In this document: positions 31,608 to 39,818 of the stretch, piece after piece | Numbering within the stretch: position 1 is the first letter of the stretch | Layout of the letters: every line of letters starts with the position of its first letter | NCBI GenBank assembly: GCA_947628585.1 | Contig: CANRAL010000006.1 | Location: 1 to 45,839 of the forward strand | Reading direction: 5' to 3' | Source of the DNA: an uncultured Bacilli bacterium | GTDB taxonomy: Bacteria; Bacillota_I; Bacilli_A; RF39; UBA660 | Length of the DNA stretch: 45,839 nt | Position numbers and translations under genes: made by a program | Notes under the pieces: model-generated | What the model was told of the DNA's origin: nothing | Seen by the model: only the letters and a program-made list of their open reading frames with translations | Database searches by the model: none

Positions 31608-32243
31608 TCATCCTATATCATATAAAAGAGTAATCCTTTTTCCCTTTATTTCAATAAAACCTTCAGCTTTTAAATAACCAATTTCGCGACTCATAGCGGA
31701 TCTATCAATAACTAAATAATTGGCTAAATCAGTGAAATTAAAGGGCAAATATACATATTTTGTACCATGTTTTTTCGCCATAATTCTTAGGTAGGCTAAA
31801 AGCTTATTACGAATGCTTTTATTGGTTAAAATTTCCAACCTTTCATTTCGTTCTTGAAGCTTTTGATTAATGGCAATTAAAATGTTTTTTAAAAATTGCG
31901 TATAATAATATTTATCTAAAGAGCAGTTTAAAATTTCTTGGTAGTCAATAAAAATGATAGTTGCCTCTTCTTTAACCAAAATTTCCAAATTATTATTAGC
32001 AATAGGGTTAAACATATAACCAAACATATCATCTTCCATGAATTCATCAACTAAAGATTTATTACCTTCATAATCAATTTTTTGCATTTCAATTAAACCC
32101 GATATAATAATTCCAATGGTATTATTATTGTGTAAAGTATTAGAAATTTCTTCATTTTCCTTAAAAGTATAGGTATTTGCTTCCATTATTTTTAGAAGTT
32201 TACATTTATTATTTTCCGATATATTTGCGAAAATTTTAGCCAT
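31608..32243 (-). CDS. Crp/Fnr-family transcription regulator
   Basis: A 211-residue protein with an N-terminal cyclic-nucleotide-binding-like beta roll (about 15-110, with the GLIEMQKIDYEGNKSLVDEF hairpin), a long dimerisation helix (KNILIAINQKLQERNERLEIL) and a C-terminal winged helix with LANYLVIDRSAMSREIGYLKAEGFIEIKG, a typical Crp/Fnr recognition helix. There is no N-terminal Cys cluster like E. coli Fnr; the single Cys residues do not form an obvious Fe-S motif, so the signal is unknown. It is divergent from nrdDG across a 16-bp palindrome matching a class II activator position. Regulation of anaerobic deoxynucleotide synthesis plus autorepression is the natural inference. Confidence 0.88.
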   Translation of the reverse strand: MAKIFANISENNKCKLLKIMEANTYTFKENEEISNTLHNNNTIGIIISGLIEMQKIDYEGNKSLVDEFMEDDMFGYMFNPIANNNLEILVKEEATIIFIDYQEILNCSLDKYYYTQFLKNILIAINQKLQERNERLEILTNKSIRNKLLAYLRIMAKKHGTKYVYLPFNFTDLANYLVIDRSAMSREIGYLKAEGFIEIKGKRITLLYDIG

Positions 32244-32262
32244 TTGACATCACCTTTAATTA

Positions 32263-32326
32263 ATTTTAGCATTTTTTTTAATTTGTTGCAATTGCAACAT
32301 TATAATTATTTTTTTTATGCTATACT
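32263..32326. promoter_or_regulatory. Divergent promoters of the Crp/Fnr gene and nrdDG
   Basis: Plus strand: an extended -10 TGC-TATACT (32321-32326) with no good -35 (CATTAT), as expected for an activator-dependent promoter. Minus strand: TTGCAA (32291-32286), a 17-bp spacer, and an extended -10 TGC-TAAAAT (32268-32263) for the regulator gene. The minus-strand -35 lies inside the palindrome. Confidence 0.6.
32284..32299. promoter_or_regulatory. 16-bp perfect palindrome, candidate Crp/Fnr operator
   Basis: TGTTGCAATTGCAACA is a perfect inverted repeat. Its centre (32291.5) lies about 41.5 bases upstream of the transcription start expected for nrdD (about 32333), the classic class II Crp/Fnr position. 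It covers the -35 of the regulator's own promoter. Confidence 0.7.
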
Positions 32327-32350
32327 GAAAACGTAATGTAGGAGGAAAAT

Positions 32351-34510
32351 ATGAAAATTATCAAAAGAGATGGACATGTTGTAGATTACTGCCCAGAAAA
32401 AATTGAAAAAGCTATAATGAAGGCTAATGCTGAAGTTGAAGAAGAAGATCAAGCTAGCAGCACTCAAATAAAAAATATTATTAAATATATTGAAAAATTA
32501 GGCAAAAAGAGAATGCTAGTTGAAGATATTCAAGATATAATTGAAGTTAAATTAATGGCTATAGGTAAGTATGCTTTAGCTAAAAAATATATCACATATC
32601 GTTATACTAGAGAATTAGTTCGAAAATCAAATACGACCGACTTAGCAATAAAAGAATTAATTGATGGTGAAAATGAATATTGGAATACCGAAAATTCTAA
32701 TAAAAATGCTAAAATCGTTACAACTCAAAGAGATTATTTAGCGGGTATAACTTCAACGGATATTACAAGACGTTTTTTACTTCCTGAAGATATTGTAAAA
32801 GCCCATGATGACGGAATAATTCATTTTCATGATGCCGATTATTTTGCTCAAAATGCTTTACATAATTGTGATTTGATTAACTTAGAAGATATGCTTCAAA
32901 ATGGAACTAATATAAATGGCGTTATGATTGAAAAACCACATCGTTTTTTAACCGCGATGACTATAGCAACTCAAATTATTACGGCTGTTACATCTAGTCA
33001 ATATGGTGGGGCTACAATAACAATGACTCATCTTGCACCATTTGCTCGCGAAAGTTATAAAAGATATTTAAAAAAATATCAAGATAGAAAATTAACTAAA
33101 GCTCAATGCGAAAAATTTGCTAAGGAAGATTTAGCTCGAGAAATAAAAGATGGCGTTCAAACTTTCCAATATCAAGTTAATTCTATGACAACTACTAATG
33201 GTCAAGCTCCATTTTTAAGTGTTTGTCTATATTTAGGTGAAACTGAAGAATATAAAGAAGAACTTGCTATGATTATTGAAGAAGTATTAAAACAAAGAAT
33301 TGAAGGTATGAAAAATGAAAAAGGAGTTTGGATTACGCCAGCTTTCCCTAAACTTCTATATGTCTTAGAAGAAGACAACATAAATGAAAAAAGTAAATAT
33401 TGGTATTTAACTGAATTAGCGGCGAAATGTACCGCTAAAAGAATGGTACCAGATTATATTTCAGAAAAAATGATGAAAAAATATAAAATTGATAAAAATG
33501 GTAATGGTCAATGTTATCCATGTATGGGATGTCGGAGCTTCTTAACCCCTTATGTTGATGAAAATGGAAAACCAAAATATTATGGTCGTTTCAATCAAGG
33601 GGTTGTAACTTTAAATTTAGTTGATGTGGCTTTATCAAGTGATAAAGATAAAGAAACCTTCTGGCGCCTTATGGATGAGAGATTAGAACTTTGTCATAGA
33701 GCTTTACAAGCTAGACATAAAAGATTAAGTAAAGCAACTAGTGATGTTGCACCTATTCTTTGGCAACATGGAGCATTAGCAAGATTACCAAAAGGCGAAA
33801 GTATTCATGATTTACTTCATAATGGTTATTCTACTATTTCTTTAGGTTATGCTGGTCTTTATGAATGTACAAAATTTATGACAGGTCATTCACATACTGA
33901 TAATGGCGAAGGTAAAGAATTTGCTTTAGAAGTTATGCGTAAACTTAATGATGCTTGCAAAAAATGGAAAGAAGCCGAAAATATCGATTATAGTGTTTAT
34001 GGAACGCCAATTGAATCAACAACTTATAAATTTGCTAAATGCTTAAAAGAAAGATTTGGTATTATTAAAGGAATTACTGATCGAGATTATATTACAAATT
34101 CTTATCATGTTCCTGTATTTGAAGAAATTGACGCTTTTGAAAAATTAAAATTAGAAAGTGAATTTCAAGTACTTAGTCCAGGAGGAGCTATTAGTTATGT
34201 GGAAACTCCTAATTTAACTAATAATATTCCCGTTGTAATTGAACTTATTAAGTTTATATATGACAATATAATGTACGCGGAACTTAACACTAAGAGTGAT
34301 TATTGTCAAGTATGTGGCTATGATGGAGAAATTTTAATTGATGATAATTTAGACTGGTACTGTCCTAACTGTGGCAACCGAGATCACTCAAAATTAAATG
34401 TAGCTCGGCGGACATGTGGTTATATAGGTACTAATTTCTGGAATAAAGGAAGAACTCAAGAAATAAAAGAAAGAGTACTTCATGTAGATAATAAAGAAGC
34501 TGAGGCTTAA
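32351..34510 (+). CDS. nrdD: Anaerobic ribonucleoside-triphosphate reductase
   Basis: A 719-residue class III ribonucleotide reductase that reduces NTPs to dNTPs with a glycyl radical and is oxygen sensitive. The N-terminal ATP-cone (MKIIKRDGHVVDYCPEKIEKAI, about 1-90) gives allosteric control. The central barrel has FHDADYFAQNALHNCDLINL and GGATITMTH. Near the C terminus are a zinc site of two Cys pairs (CQVCG about 652, CPNCG about 671) and the glycyl radical loop RRTCGYIGTNFW, with the radical Gly near 690. All key residues are present. AGGAGG ribosome site. It forms an operon with nrdG two bases downstream and is divergent from the Crp/Fnr gene. Confidence 0.97.
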   Translation: MKIIKRDGHVVDYCPEKIEKAIMKANAEVEEEDQASSTQIKNIIKYIEKLGKKRMLVEDIQDIIEVKLMAIGKYALAKKYITYRYTRELVRKSNTTDLAIKELIDGENEYWNTENSNKNAKIVTTQRDYLAGITSTDITRRFLLPEDIVKAHDDGIIHFHDADYFAQNALHNCDLINLEDMLQNGTNINGVMIEKPHRFLTAMTIATQIITAVTSSQYGGATITMTHLAPFARESYKRYLKKYQDRKLTKAQCEKFAKEDLAREIKDGVQTFQYQVNSMTTTNGQAPFLSVCLYLGETEEYKEELAMIIEEVLKQRIEGMKNEKGVWITPAFPKLLYVLEEDNINEKSKYWYLTELAAKCTAKRMVPDYISEKMMKKYKIDKNGNGQCYPCMGCRSFLTPYVDENGKPKYYGRFNQGVVTLNLVDVALSSDKDKETFWRLMDERLELCHRALQARHKRLSKATSDVAPILWQHGALARLPKGESIHDLLHNGYSTISLGYAGLYECTKFMTGHSHTDNGEGKEFALEVMRKLNDACKKWKEAENIDYSVYGTPIESTTYKFAKCLKERFGIIKGITDRDYITNSYHVPVFEEIDAFEKLKLESEFQVLSPGGAISYVETPNLTNNIPVVIELIKFIYDNIMYAELNTKSDYCQVCGYDGEILIDDNLDWYCPNCGNRDHSKLNVARRTCGYIGTNFWNKGRTQEIKERVLHVDNKEAEA

Positions 34511-34512
34511 AA

Positions 34513-35022
34513 ATGCGCTATGCCAAAATCCGAAAAATGGATATATCTAATGGCCCCGGGATTCGTGTATCTTTATTTGTCCAAGGTTGTACTTTTAATT
34601 GTAAAAATTGTTTCAATCCTGAGACTCATGATTTTAAAAAAGGCCAAGAATTTACTCCTGAAAAATTAGAAGAATTACTGAATTTATGCGCTAAAGATCA
34701 TATTGTCGGCTTATCTATTTTGGGAGGTGAACCAATGCATCCTAATAATATTAAGGATGTTACCTTGGTAGCTAAAGAATTTAAAAAAAGATATCCTCAA
34801 AAAAGTTTATGGGCATGGAGTGGATTTCTCTTTGATGATTTAAAAAATCAAGAAATATTAAATTATTTAGATGTTTTAGTAGATGGAAGATATGTAGATG
34901 AACTTCATGATTTTACTTTAGAATGGCGTGGGTCTTCTAATCAACGAGTTATAGATGTAAAAAAATCTTTAAAAGAAAATAAAATCGTTTTATATGATGC
35001 TCAATTGGTTAAAAACAATTGA
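34513..35022 (+). CDS. nrdG: Anaerobic RNR-activating protein (radical SAM)
   Basis: A 169-residue radical SAM activase that installs the glycyl radical on NrdD. The CTFNCKNC motif (Cx3Cx2C; C26, C30, C33) binds the [4Fe-4S] cluster, NGPGIRVSLFVQG precedes it as in other NrdG and PflA-type activases, and LSILGGEPM is the SAM-binding GGE motif. DVLVDGRYVDELHD is a late NrdG block. Complete length. It follows nrdD after two bases and so is translationally coupled. The TGA stop lies inside the terminator hairpin. Confidence 0.96.
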   Translation: MRYAKIRKMDISNGPGIRVSLFVQGCTFNCKNCFNPETHDFKKGQEFTPEKLEELLNLCAKDHIVGLSILGGEPMHPNNIKDVTLVAKEFKKRYPQKSLWAWSGFLFDDLKNQEILNYLDVLVDGRYVDELHDFTLEWRGSSNQRVIDVKKSLKENKIVLYDAQLVKNN

Positions 35023-35028
35023 GTTTTT
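35000..35028 (+). terminator. nrdDG terminator
   Basis: CTCAATTG and CAATTGAG form a perfect 8-bp stem followed by five T. The stop codon of nrdG is inside the 3' arm. Confidence 0.8.
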
Positions 35029-35047
35029 CTATAAATTTTAGTATAAT
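35019..35047 (+). promoter_or_regulatory. Promoter of the DUF6273-like surface protein gene inside the nrdDG terminator
   Basis: TTGAGT (35019-35024) is formed by the end of the terminator's 3' arm. It is 17 bp from a consensus TATAAT (35042-35047). An AAAGGAGG ribosome site precedes the ATG at 35096. Confidence 0.55.
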
Positions 35048-35095
35048 TAAAAAGAATAGGGTAATAGTTATAAAAAAGATAAAAAAGGAGGTAAA

Positions 35096-36823
35096 ATGCA
35101 AAATACCAAAATAAATAAAATATTAGTTTTTTGTATATTTTTAGTTGTAGTAACTTCCTTTTTAATTGTTCATGTATATATAAAAAATAAAAATAAAATA
35201 ATTTTAAAAAATAATAATGATAAATTAATAAGTATAAAAGTTCAAGATGAAAATGGTGATTATATTGATTCGGAATTGACAACATGGCCAACAACAGATT
35301 GGTATACTTTTGATAAAGAAGCAAGTACATGTGAAAATGGGGGAGAAGTAAATTTTGAAAATGGGCAAATAGTATTAAATACAAATGGTAGTGAAAAATG
35401 TACGATTTATTTTAAGTTAAAATATAAGGGAGATAGTCGAAAAGTAATTGAAAAGGCTTTAGAAAAAAAAGATGATGTAACATGTACGGCGAATGTATAT
35501 AGTCCTTTAGTTGAAATTGATGACGAAACTTATTTATCTGGAGATAATGAATGTATAGATTTTAACTATGTATGGTATTCAGGAAAACTATGGCGAATAA
35601 CTCAAATAAATTCAGATGGAACTATGAAGATGATAACCCAAAATGCTATGACGGGGCTTCCTTTTGGAGCTACATCTGATTTTGAAAATTCTTGGGTTTA
35701 TCAATGGTTAAATGAAGATTTTTTAGATACCTTATATAATGCTGATAATATTTTAGTAAAAGATGCTAAATGGGAATTAAGTTCTTGGTATGATTACGAA
35801 AAAGGAGAAATTTATAAAACGGTTACTTCAACGGTTGGTTTATTAAATCCTTTTGAATACAATATAAGCGATAGAACAATAATAATGCCAAACATGTCAA
35901 ATTATTTAGTTAATAATTATACTTGGTGGTTATCTTCACGGCTTAATGCATCAGAAACATATGTACATTTGGCTAGCTATGATAATATCATAGGCGCTAC
36001 AGAATCAAATCTTATTGGTAGTGGAGTTCGCCCAGTTGTATTATTAAGAAGTGATGTTTTATTGGAAGGTGAGGGAACAAAAGAAAATCCTTTTACCATC
36101 GTAGGAGATAGAGAAACTGGAAAAACAAATGAAAAAATAAATACAAGGTTAAGTGGAGAATATGTTAATGTATTAGGTAAAGTATATCGAATAGTAAGTA
36201 TTGAAAAAGATAGTGAAGGAAATGACATAACTAAAATAACAAGTTTAGACTATGCTAGAGATGAAAGGAACGAAATAGTAAAGAAAAATAGTACAAACCC
36301 TAATGAAAATATTCATAATTATAATGATGCCTTTAAATCAGGAAATGAAAATTATTGGGGAGCATATTTAAACAAGACATGGTTAACTGAAGATTTAAAA
36401 AAATATTTAACAACAAGTACCTATTATGTAAATACCATTATAGGATTAGATGTATTTGATAGGAATTATAAAAATACAATATGTAAAGACATTGATAGTA
36501 TTGAGCCAACTAAAACATGCGAAAAAACCGAAAATGTTTTTGAAGGATATGTTGGGTTATTAAGGATAGGGGAAATGTTTGTATATCCTTATGATGGTGA
36601 TGGTGCTAATGCTCAAAGTATGTATATTTTAACCTCTTCTGATGAAGGAGGATATTATCCATACATGTATGTAAACTATGTATATCAATTTGATTCATAT
36701 GGATATACTGATCCTTTAGCAGCAAAACCCGTAGTTACTTTAAAGTCAGATGTGTACATAACAAAAGGAGATGGAAAAACACCAACAACAGCATATGAAG
36801 TAGCAGTTCCAACAGTTCCATAG
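35096..36823 (+). CDS. Surface protein with two DUF6273-like repeats
   Basis: A 575-residue exported protein with an N-terminal membrane anchor (about 8-28) and no cell-wall sorting motif. It has two copies of a domain of roughly 200 residues. Copy 1 has WYSGKLWRITQINSDGTMK, WVYQWLNEDFLDTL, WWLSSRLN and GVRPVVLLRSDVLLEGEGT. Copy 2 has VLGKVYRIVSIEKDSEG, YWGAYLNKTWLTEDLK, MYILTSSDE and AAKPVVTLKSDVYITKGDG. The core pattern of a WRI/YRI strand, a LN(x)FL segment and a closing (R/K)PVV-L matches DUF6273, abundant in surface proteins of gut Firmicutes. A Ser/Thr/Trp-rich segment between anchor and copy 1 has two cysteines. Ligand unknown. Monocistronic by its own promoter. Confidence 0.72.
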   Translation: MQNTKINKILVFCIFLVVVTSFLIVHVYIKNKNKIILKNNNDKLISIKVQDENGDYIDSELTTWPTTDWYTFDKEASTCENGGEVNFENGQIVLNTNGSEKCTIYFKLKYKGDSRKVIEKALEKKDDVTCTANVYSPLVEIDDETYLSGDNECIDFNYVWYSGKLWRITQINSDGTMKMITQNAMTGLPFGATSDFENSWVYQWLNEDFLDTLYNADNILVKDAKWELSSWYDYEKGEIYKTVTSTVGLLNPFEYNISDRTIIMPNMSNYLVNNYTWWLSSRLNASETYVHLASYDNIIGATESNLIGSGVRPVVLLRSDVLLEGEGTKENPFTIVGDRETGKTNEKINTRLSGEYVNVLGKVYRIVSIEKDSEGNDITKITSLDYARDERNEIVKKNSTNPNENIHNYNDAFKSGNENYWGAYLNKTWLTEDLKKYLTTSTYYVNTIIGLDVFDRNYKNTICKDIDSIEPTKTCEKTENVFEGYVGLLRIGEMFVYPYDGDGANAQSMYILTSSDEGGYYPYMYVNYVYQFDSYGYTDPLAAKPVVTLKSDVYITKGDGKTPTTAYEVAVPTVP

Positions 36824-36935
36824 ACTTTTAAATAATCGAAATACTTTTTGAAATTAAGTTTAAAGGTTAAAAATAAAAAGTTTAGCAAAATACAGAAAAA
36901 CTATTGGAATAATTAGTAAATTTAAATAAGAATTT

Positions 36936-36967
36936 AAAAAGTGTAAATAACTTTACACTTTTTATTT
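36936..36967 (+). terminator. Strong terminator before the sporulation-type locus
   Basis: AAAAAGTGTAAA and TTTACACTTTTT form a perfect 12-bp stem with a TAAC loop and a T-rich tail. The remaining spacer between 36824 and 37044 shows no other gene. Confidence 0.85.
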
Positions 36968-37044
36968 GGCTTATTTTGCAATGTTTTGTCGAATATGTTT
37001 AAAAAAAAAATAAAAGACTTATTATGGTTTTAGAAGGAGGCAAT

Positions 37045-37377
37045 ATGTTAAAGATAGATGCCGAATATAAAAATAATATTTTATATATTAGATTAGATGG
37101 AAATTTAAATTATAAAAATAGTTATAAAATTAATGATTTTCTTTTACCAGTGATAACTAAATATGATATTAAGTATTTAGTATACAACTTAAGATTTTTA
37201 AATAACATTGATTTAAAAGGTTATGATGCTATTTTGAATACTAAATTTCTTTTAAAGAAAAATAAAGGCAAAATTTATTTAAGTAATGTTGGAAGAAATG
37301 TAATTAATATTTTTAAAAATTTAAAAATACCCATTGTTAGAAAGGAAAAAGATGTACTTAATTTAATAGGTGAATAA
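37045..37377 (+). CDS. STAS-domain, SpoIIAA-like protein without the phospho-serine
   Basis: A 110-residue STAS domain. LYIRLDGNLNYKNSYKINDF and KYLVYNLRFLNNIDLKGYDAIL align with SpoIIAA, the anti-anti-sigma factor that releases SigF by binding SpoIIAB. In B. subtilis SpoIIAA the phosphorylated Ser58 lies in MDSSGLG; here the same place reads IDLKGYD, with Lys at exactly position 58 and Leu at 57, so this copy cannot be switched by the usual kinase. The start is the ATG at 37045 after AGAAGGAGG. Its stop overlaps the start of the sigma-factor gene (AATAATGA), so they are coupled. SpoIIAB, normally between them, is absent. Confidence 0.75.
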   Translation: MLKIDAEYKNNILYIRLDGNLNYKNSYKINDFLLPVITKYDIKYLVYNLRFLNNIDLKGYDAILNTKFLLKKNKGKIYLSNVGRNVINIFKNLKIPIVRKEKDVLNLIGE

Positions 37378-38018
37378 TGAAAAATAATTTACTAGAAAAA
37401 TATGATAAATTAATATGGTATGTTGCTAATAAGTTTTATGGTGTAGATAAATATGATTTATATCAAACAGGAGTAAAGGCTTTAATTGAAGCGGAAAAAC
37501 GTTTTCAAAGTGATAAAGGTGCTAAATTTAGTAGTTATGCTTATAGTTATATTTATGGAGAAATGTATAAGCTAGCTAATAATCATATGTTAAAAGTAAG
37601 TCGAGATTTATTAAAGTTAAAAAATGCTATTGAAAAAACTAGAGATTTATTAACTCAAAAAAATGGTGAAATACCAACTTTAGCTGAAATAAGTAAAGTT
37701 TTAGGATATTCACCAGAGGAAATTAAAATGGCTATTGACTGTTTAAATCCCGTTTGTTCTATGGATGATGAAAGTTTAGAAACCCGTAATTTATATGAAG
37801 TTGTTCCAGATGCAAATGGACTAGATATCGATAATAAAATTCTTGTTGAAGAAAGTTTAAATACGCTTAATCCGATGGAACAAGAAATAATCAAAAAAAG
37901 ATATTATGAAGATTTAACTCAAAGTGAAACTGCGGAAAAATTGGGGATAAGTCAAGTTAAAGTAAGTCGTTATGAAACACGAAGTCTAGTAAAAATGCGA
38001 GATTTTATTAATTTATAA
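37377..38018 (+). CDS. sigF: SigF-like sporulation-type sigma factor
   Basis: A 213-residue sigma-70 family factor. Region 2 shows YDLYQTGVKALIEAEKRF and AKFSSYAYSYIYGEMYKL, followed by MLKVSRDLLKLK, close to the RFSTYA-GE-VSRSLKE arrangement of SigF/SigG/SigB-type factors. Region 3 is IPTLAEISKVLGYSPEEIKMA and region 4 is LNPMEQEIIKKRYYEDLTQSETAEKLGISQVKVSRYETRSL, a standard -35-binding helix-turn-helix. No region 1.1, so it is an alternative sigma. Neighbours (SpoIIAA-like upstream, spoVA genes downstream) favour a SigF or SigG role; which one cannot be told by eye. Confidence 0.82.
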   Translation: MKNNLLEKYDKLIWYVANKFYGVDKYDLYQTGVKALIEAEKRFQSDKGAKFSSYAYSYIYGEMYKLANNHMLKVSRDLLKLKNAIEKTRDLLTQKNGEIPTLAEISKVLGYSPEEIKMAIDCLNPVCSMDDESLETRNLYEVVPDANGLDIDNKILVEESLNTLNPMEQEIIKKRYYEDLTQSETAEKLGISQVKVSRYETRSLVKMRDFINL

Positions 38019-38019
38019 T

Positions 38020-38048
38020 GTATAAAAAAATGAACCCTAATCATAATA
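38020..38048 (+). promoter_or_regulatory. SigG-like promoter candidate for the spoVA genes
   Basis: GTATA (38020-38024) and CATAATA (38042-38048) with a 17-bp spacer fit the forespore SigG pattern (GHATR, CATNHTA) closely. Start of transcription would fall just before the AAAAGGTGAT ribosome site. AT-rich background makes a chance match possible. Confidence 0.35.
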
Positions 38049-38063
38049 AAAAAAGGTGATTAT

Positions 38064-38501
38064 GTGAAAAAAGAAGATTATAAAAAATTAGTAAAAAAAG
38101 TATCTCCTAAAGAACCTAGATTTAGAAATATAATTGTTGCTTTTGCTACGGGAGGAACTATTGGTTTAATTGGGCAAATAATCATTACGATTTTAACAAT
38201 TGTTTTTGGAATATCCAAAATAGAAGCAGGTGGTTGGCTAGCTTTAATTTTAATCTTTTTATCTACATTGATGACGGCTTTAGGATTTTTTGATAAATTG
38301 GTTACTAAATGTAAATGTGGTTTAATAATTCCTACTACCGGTTTTGCGCATAGTGTTGCCTCTTCGGCTTTGGATTATCGTAATGATGGTTTAATAACTG
38401 GTTTAGGAGCTAATTTTTTTAAACTTGCAGGATCAGTAATTTTGTATGGAGTAATTAGCAGTTTTATTTTAGTAATAGTGAAGGTGATTATTTGTGGCTA
38501 G
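38064..38501 (+). CDS. spoVAC: Stage V sporulation protein AC
   Basis: A 145-residue inner-membrane protein with three or four segments. AFATGGTIGLIGQ, TKCKCGLIIPTTGFAHSVASSALDYRNDGLITGLGANFFKLAGSVI is the highly conserved SpoVAC core. In spore formers SpoVAC is a mechanosensitive-type channel subunit that passes Ca-dipicolinate into the forespore and out on germination. The start is GTG after AAAGGTGATT; length equals the B. subtilis protein. It overlaps spoVAD by eight bases. Confidence 0.93.
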   Translation: MKKEDYKKLVKKVSPKEPRFRNIIVAFATGGTIGLIGQIIITILTIVFGISKIEAGGWLALILIFLSTLMTALGFFDKLVTKCKCGLIIPTTGFAHSVASSALDYRNDGLITGLGANFFKLAGSVILYGVISSFILVIVKVIICG

Positions 38502-39471
38502 TATGAAATTTAAAAATGTCTATATAAAAGATTATTTTTCTTTAGTAGGACCGATTGAAAAAGAAAGTCGTTTAAAAAATTATGATTTAGCAATGGATGA
38601 TTATTATTTTAAAGAAAAAACTTTTGAAAAAGCAGAAGTAAAAATGCAACAAGTGGTAATTGATAATGTTTTAAAGAAAAATAATTGGCAAATAAAAGAT
38701 ATTGATTATTTGGTAGGAGGAGATTTATCTAATCAAATAAGTGTTACTAATTATAATGCTGTAAATTATAATGTACCTTTTTTAGGAATATATTCAGCGT
38801 GTGCTACATTTGCAGAATCTTTAATTTTAGGAAGTGTTTTAATTGATAGTGGGAATGCTAAAAAAAATTTATTAGTTACAAGTAGTCATAATTTAAATGC
38901 TGAAAAACAATTTCGTTATCCAGTTGAATATGGAGCACCTAAACCCCATACATCTACCTTTACCACCACGGGGGCTATAGCCACTATTTTAACTAAAGAA
39001 GTAGGTAAAATTAAAATTGAATCAGCAACTATTGGTAGAACTATCGAATTAGGCGAAAAAGATGCTAATAACTTGGGGGCAGTTATGGCTCCGGCAGCTG
39101 CAAGTACTTTACAAACTCATTTAACAGAATTAAAACGGGATATAAATTATTATGATTTAATATTGACGGGAGATTTAGGTTGCATCGGTTCAAATATTTT
39201 AAAAGAATTTTGTGAAAAAACTTATAATTTGAAATTAAAAAAATATACCGATGCTGGTTGTGAATTATTTTTAAAAAGTCAAGATACTTATGCTGGCGGT
39301 AGTGGACCTGCTTGTTTGCCTTTAGTTTTATATAATAAAATTTTAAAACAAAATAAATATAAAAAAATATTAATAATTGCTACAGGAGCACTTCATAGTG
39401 TTGCCATGGTGAATCAAAAGCAAAGTATTCCGGCGATTGCGCATGCCGTAAGTTTGGAGGTTGTAAAATGA
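38494..39471 (+). CDS. spoVAD: Stage V sporulation protein AD
   Basis: A 325-residue thiolase-fold protein that binds dipicolinic acid in the SpoVA complex. VDYLVGGDLSNQIS, NVPFLGIYSACATFAESLILG, and PKPHTSTFTTTGAIATIL, and the closing GGSGPACLPLVL and GALHSVAMVNQKQSIPAIAHAVS are typical SpoVAD blocks. The start is GTG (MASMKFKN) after GAAGGTGATT. It overlaps spoVAE by four bases (ATGA), so the three spoVA genes are translated as a unit. Confidence 0.93.
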   Translation: MASMKFKNVYIKDYFSLVGPIEKESRLKNYDLAMDDYYFKEKTFEKAEVKMQQVVIDNVLKKNNWQIKDIDYLVGGDLSNQISVTNYNAVNYNVPFLGIYSACATFAESLILGSVLIDSGNAKKNLLVTSSHNLNAEKQFRYPVEYGAPKPHTSTFTTTGAIATILTKEVGKIKIESATIGRTIELGEKDANNLGAVMAPAAASTLQTHLTELKRDINYYDLILTGDLGCIGSNILKEFCEKTYNLKLKKYTDAGCELFLKSQDTYAGGSGPACLPLVLYNKILKQNKYKKILIIATGALHSVAMVNQKQSIPAIAHAVSLEVVK

Positions 39472-39818
39472 TATATTTATATTCATTTCTTTTGTCGGGA
39501 GTGGTGTGTGCTTTAGGCCAAATTATTTTAGATAACACTAAATTAACTCCCGGACATATTACCAGTATATTTACGGTGGGAGGTGCCATCTTATCATTTC
39601 TTGGTTGTTATGATTTTTTAATTTCTAAGTTTGGCGCGGGAGCAACAGTTATTATCTCTAATTTTGGTCACATGCTTTATTCATCAGCTTATCAAGGTTA
39701 TTTAGAGGAAGGAATTTTAGGAATTTTCTCGGGAATGTTTGTTAAATCTTCTATTGCCATCACCGGAGTAATTGTTTTTTCATTTATTTTTGCAATTATT
39801 TTTAAGCCTAAAGATTAG
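39468..39818 (+). CDS. spoVAE: Stage V sporulation protein AE (AEB type)
   Basis: A 116-residue membrane protein with three segments. YSFLLSGVVCALGQIILDNTKLTPGHITSIFTVGGAILSFLG and YQGYLEEGILGIFSGMFVKSSIAITG match SpoVAEB, the third core membrane subunit of the dipicolinate channel. TTGGAGGTTG ribosome site inside spoVAD. It ends the operon at a terminator; spoVAA, AB, AEA and AF are absent, leaving the minimal C-D-E set found in clostridia. Confidence 0.92.
   Translation: MIYLYSFLLSGVVCALGQIILDNTKLTPGHITSIFTVGGAILSFLGCYDFLISKFGAGATVIISNFGHMLYSSAYQGYLEEGILGIFSGMFVKSSIAITGVIVFSFIFAIIFKPKD

Noticed and set aside
35001-35384. 127-residue minus-strand ORF
   Set aside because: Antisense shadow across the nrdG terminator and the surface protein start; Leu/Tyr/Phe-rich with no start signals.
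35977-36228. 83-residue minus-strand ORF, and a similar one at 36685-36888
   Set aside because: Both are antisense to the DUF6273-like protein and have no ribosome site.
36960-37030. SigH-type promoter (GTCGAAT) before the STAS gene
   Set aside because: The -10-like motif matches, but no AGGA-type -35 is found at the required distance.
37655-37894. 79-residue minus-strand ORF
   Set aside because: Antisense to the sigma-factor gene.
39380-39589. 69-residue minus-strand ORF
   Set aside because: Antisense to the spoVAD/spoVAE junction, both well-recognised genes.
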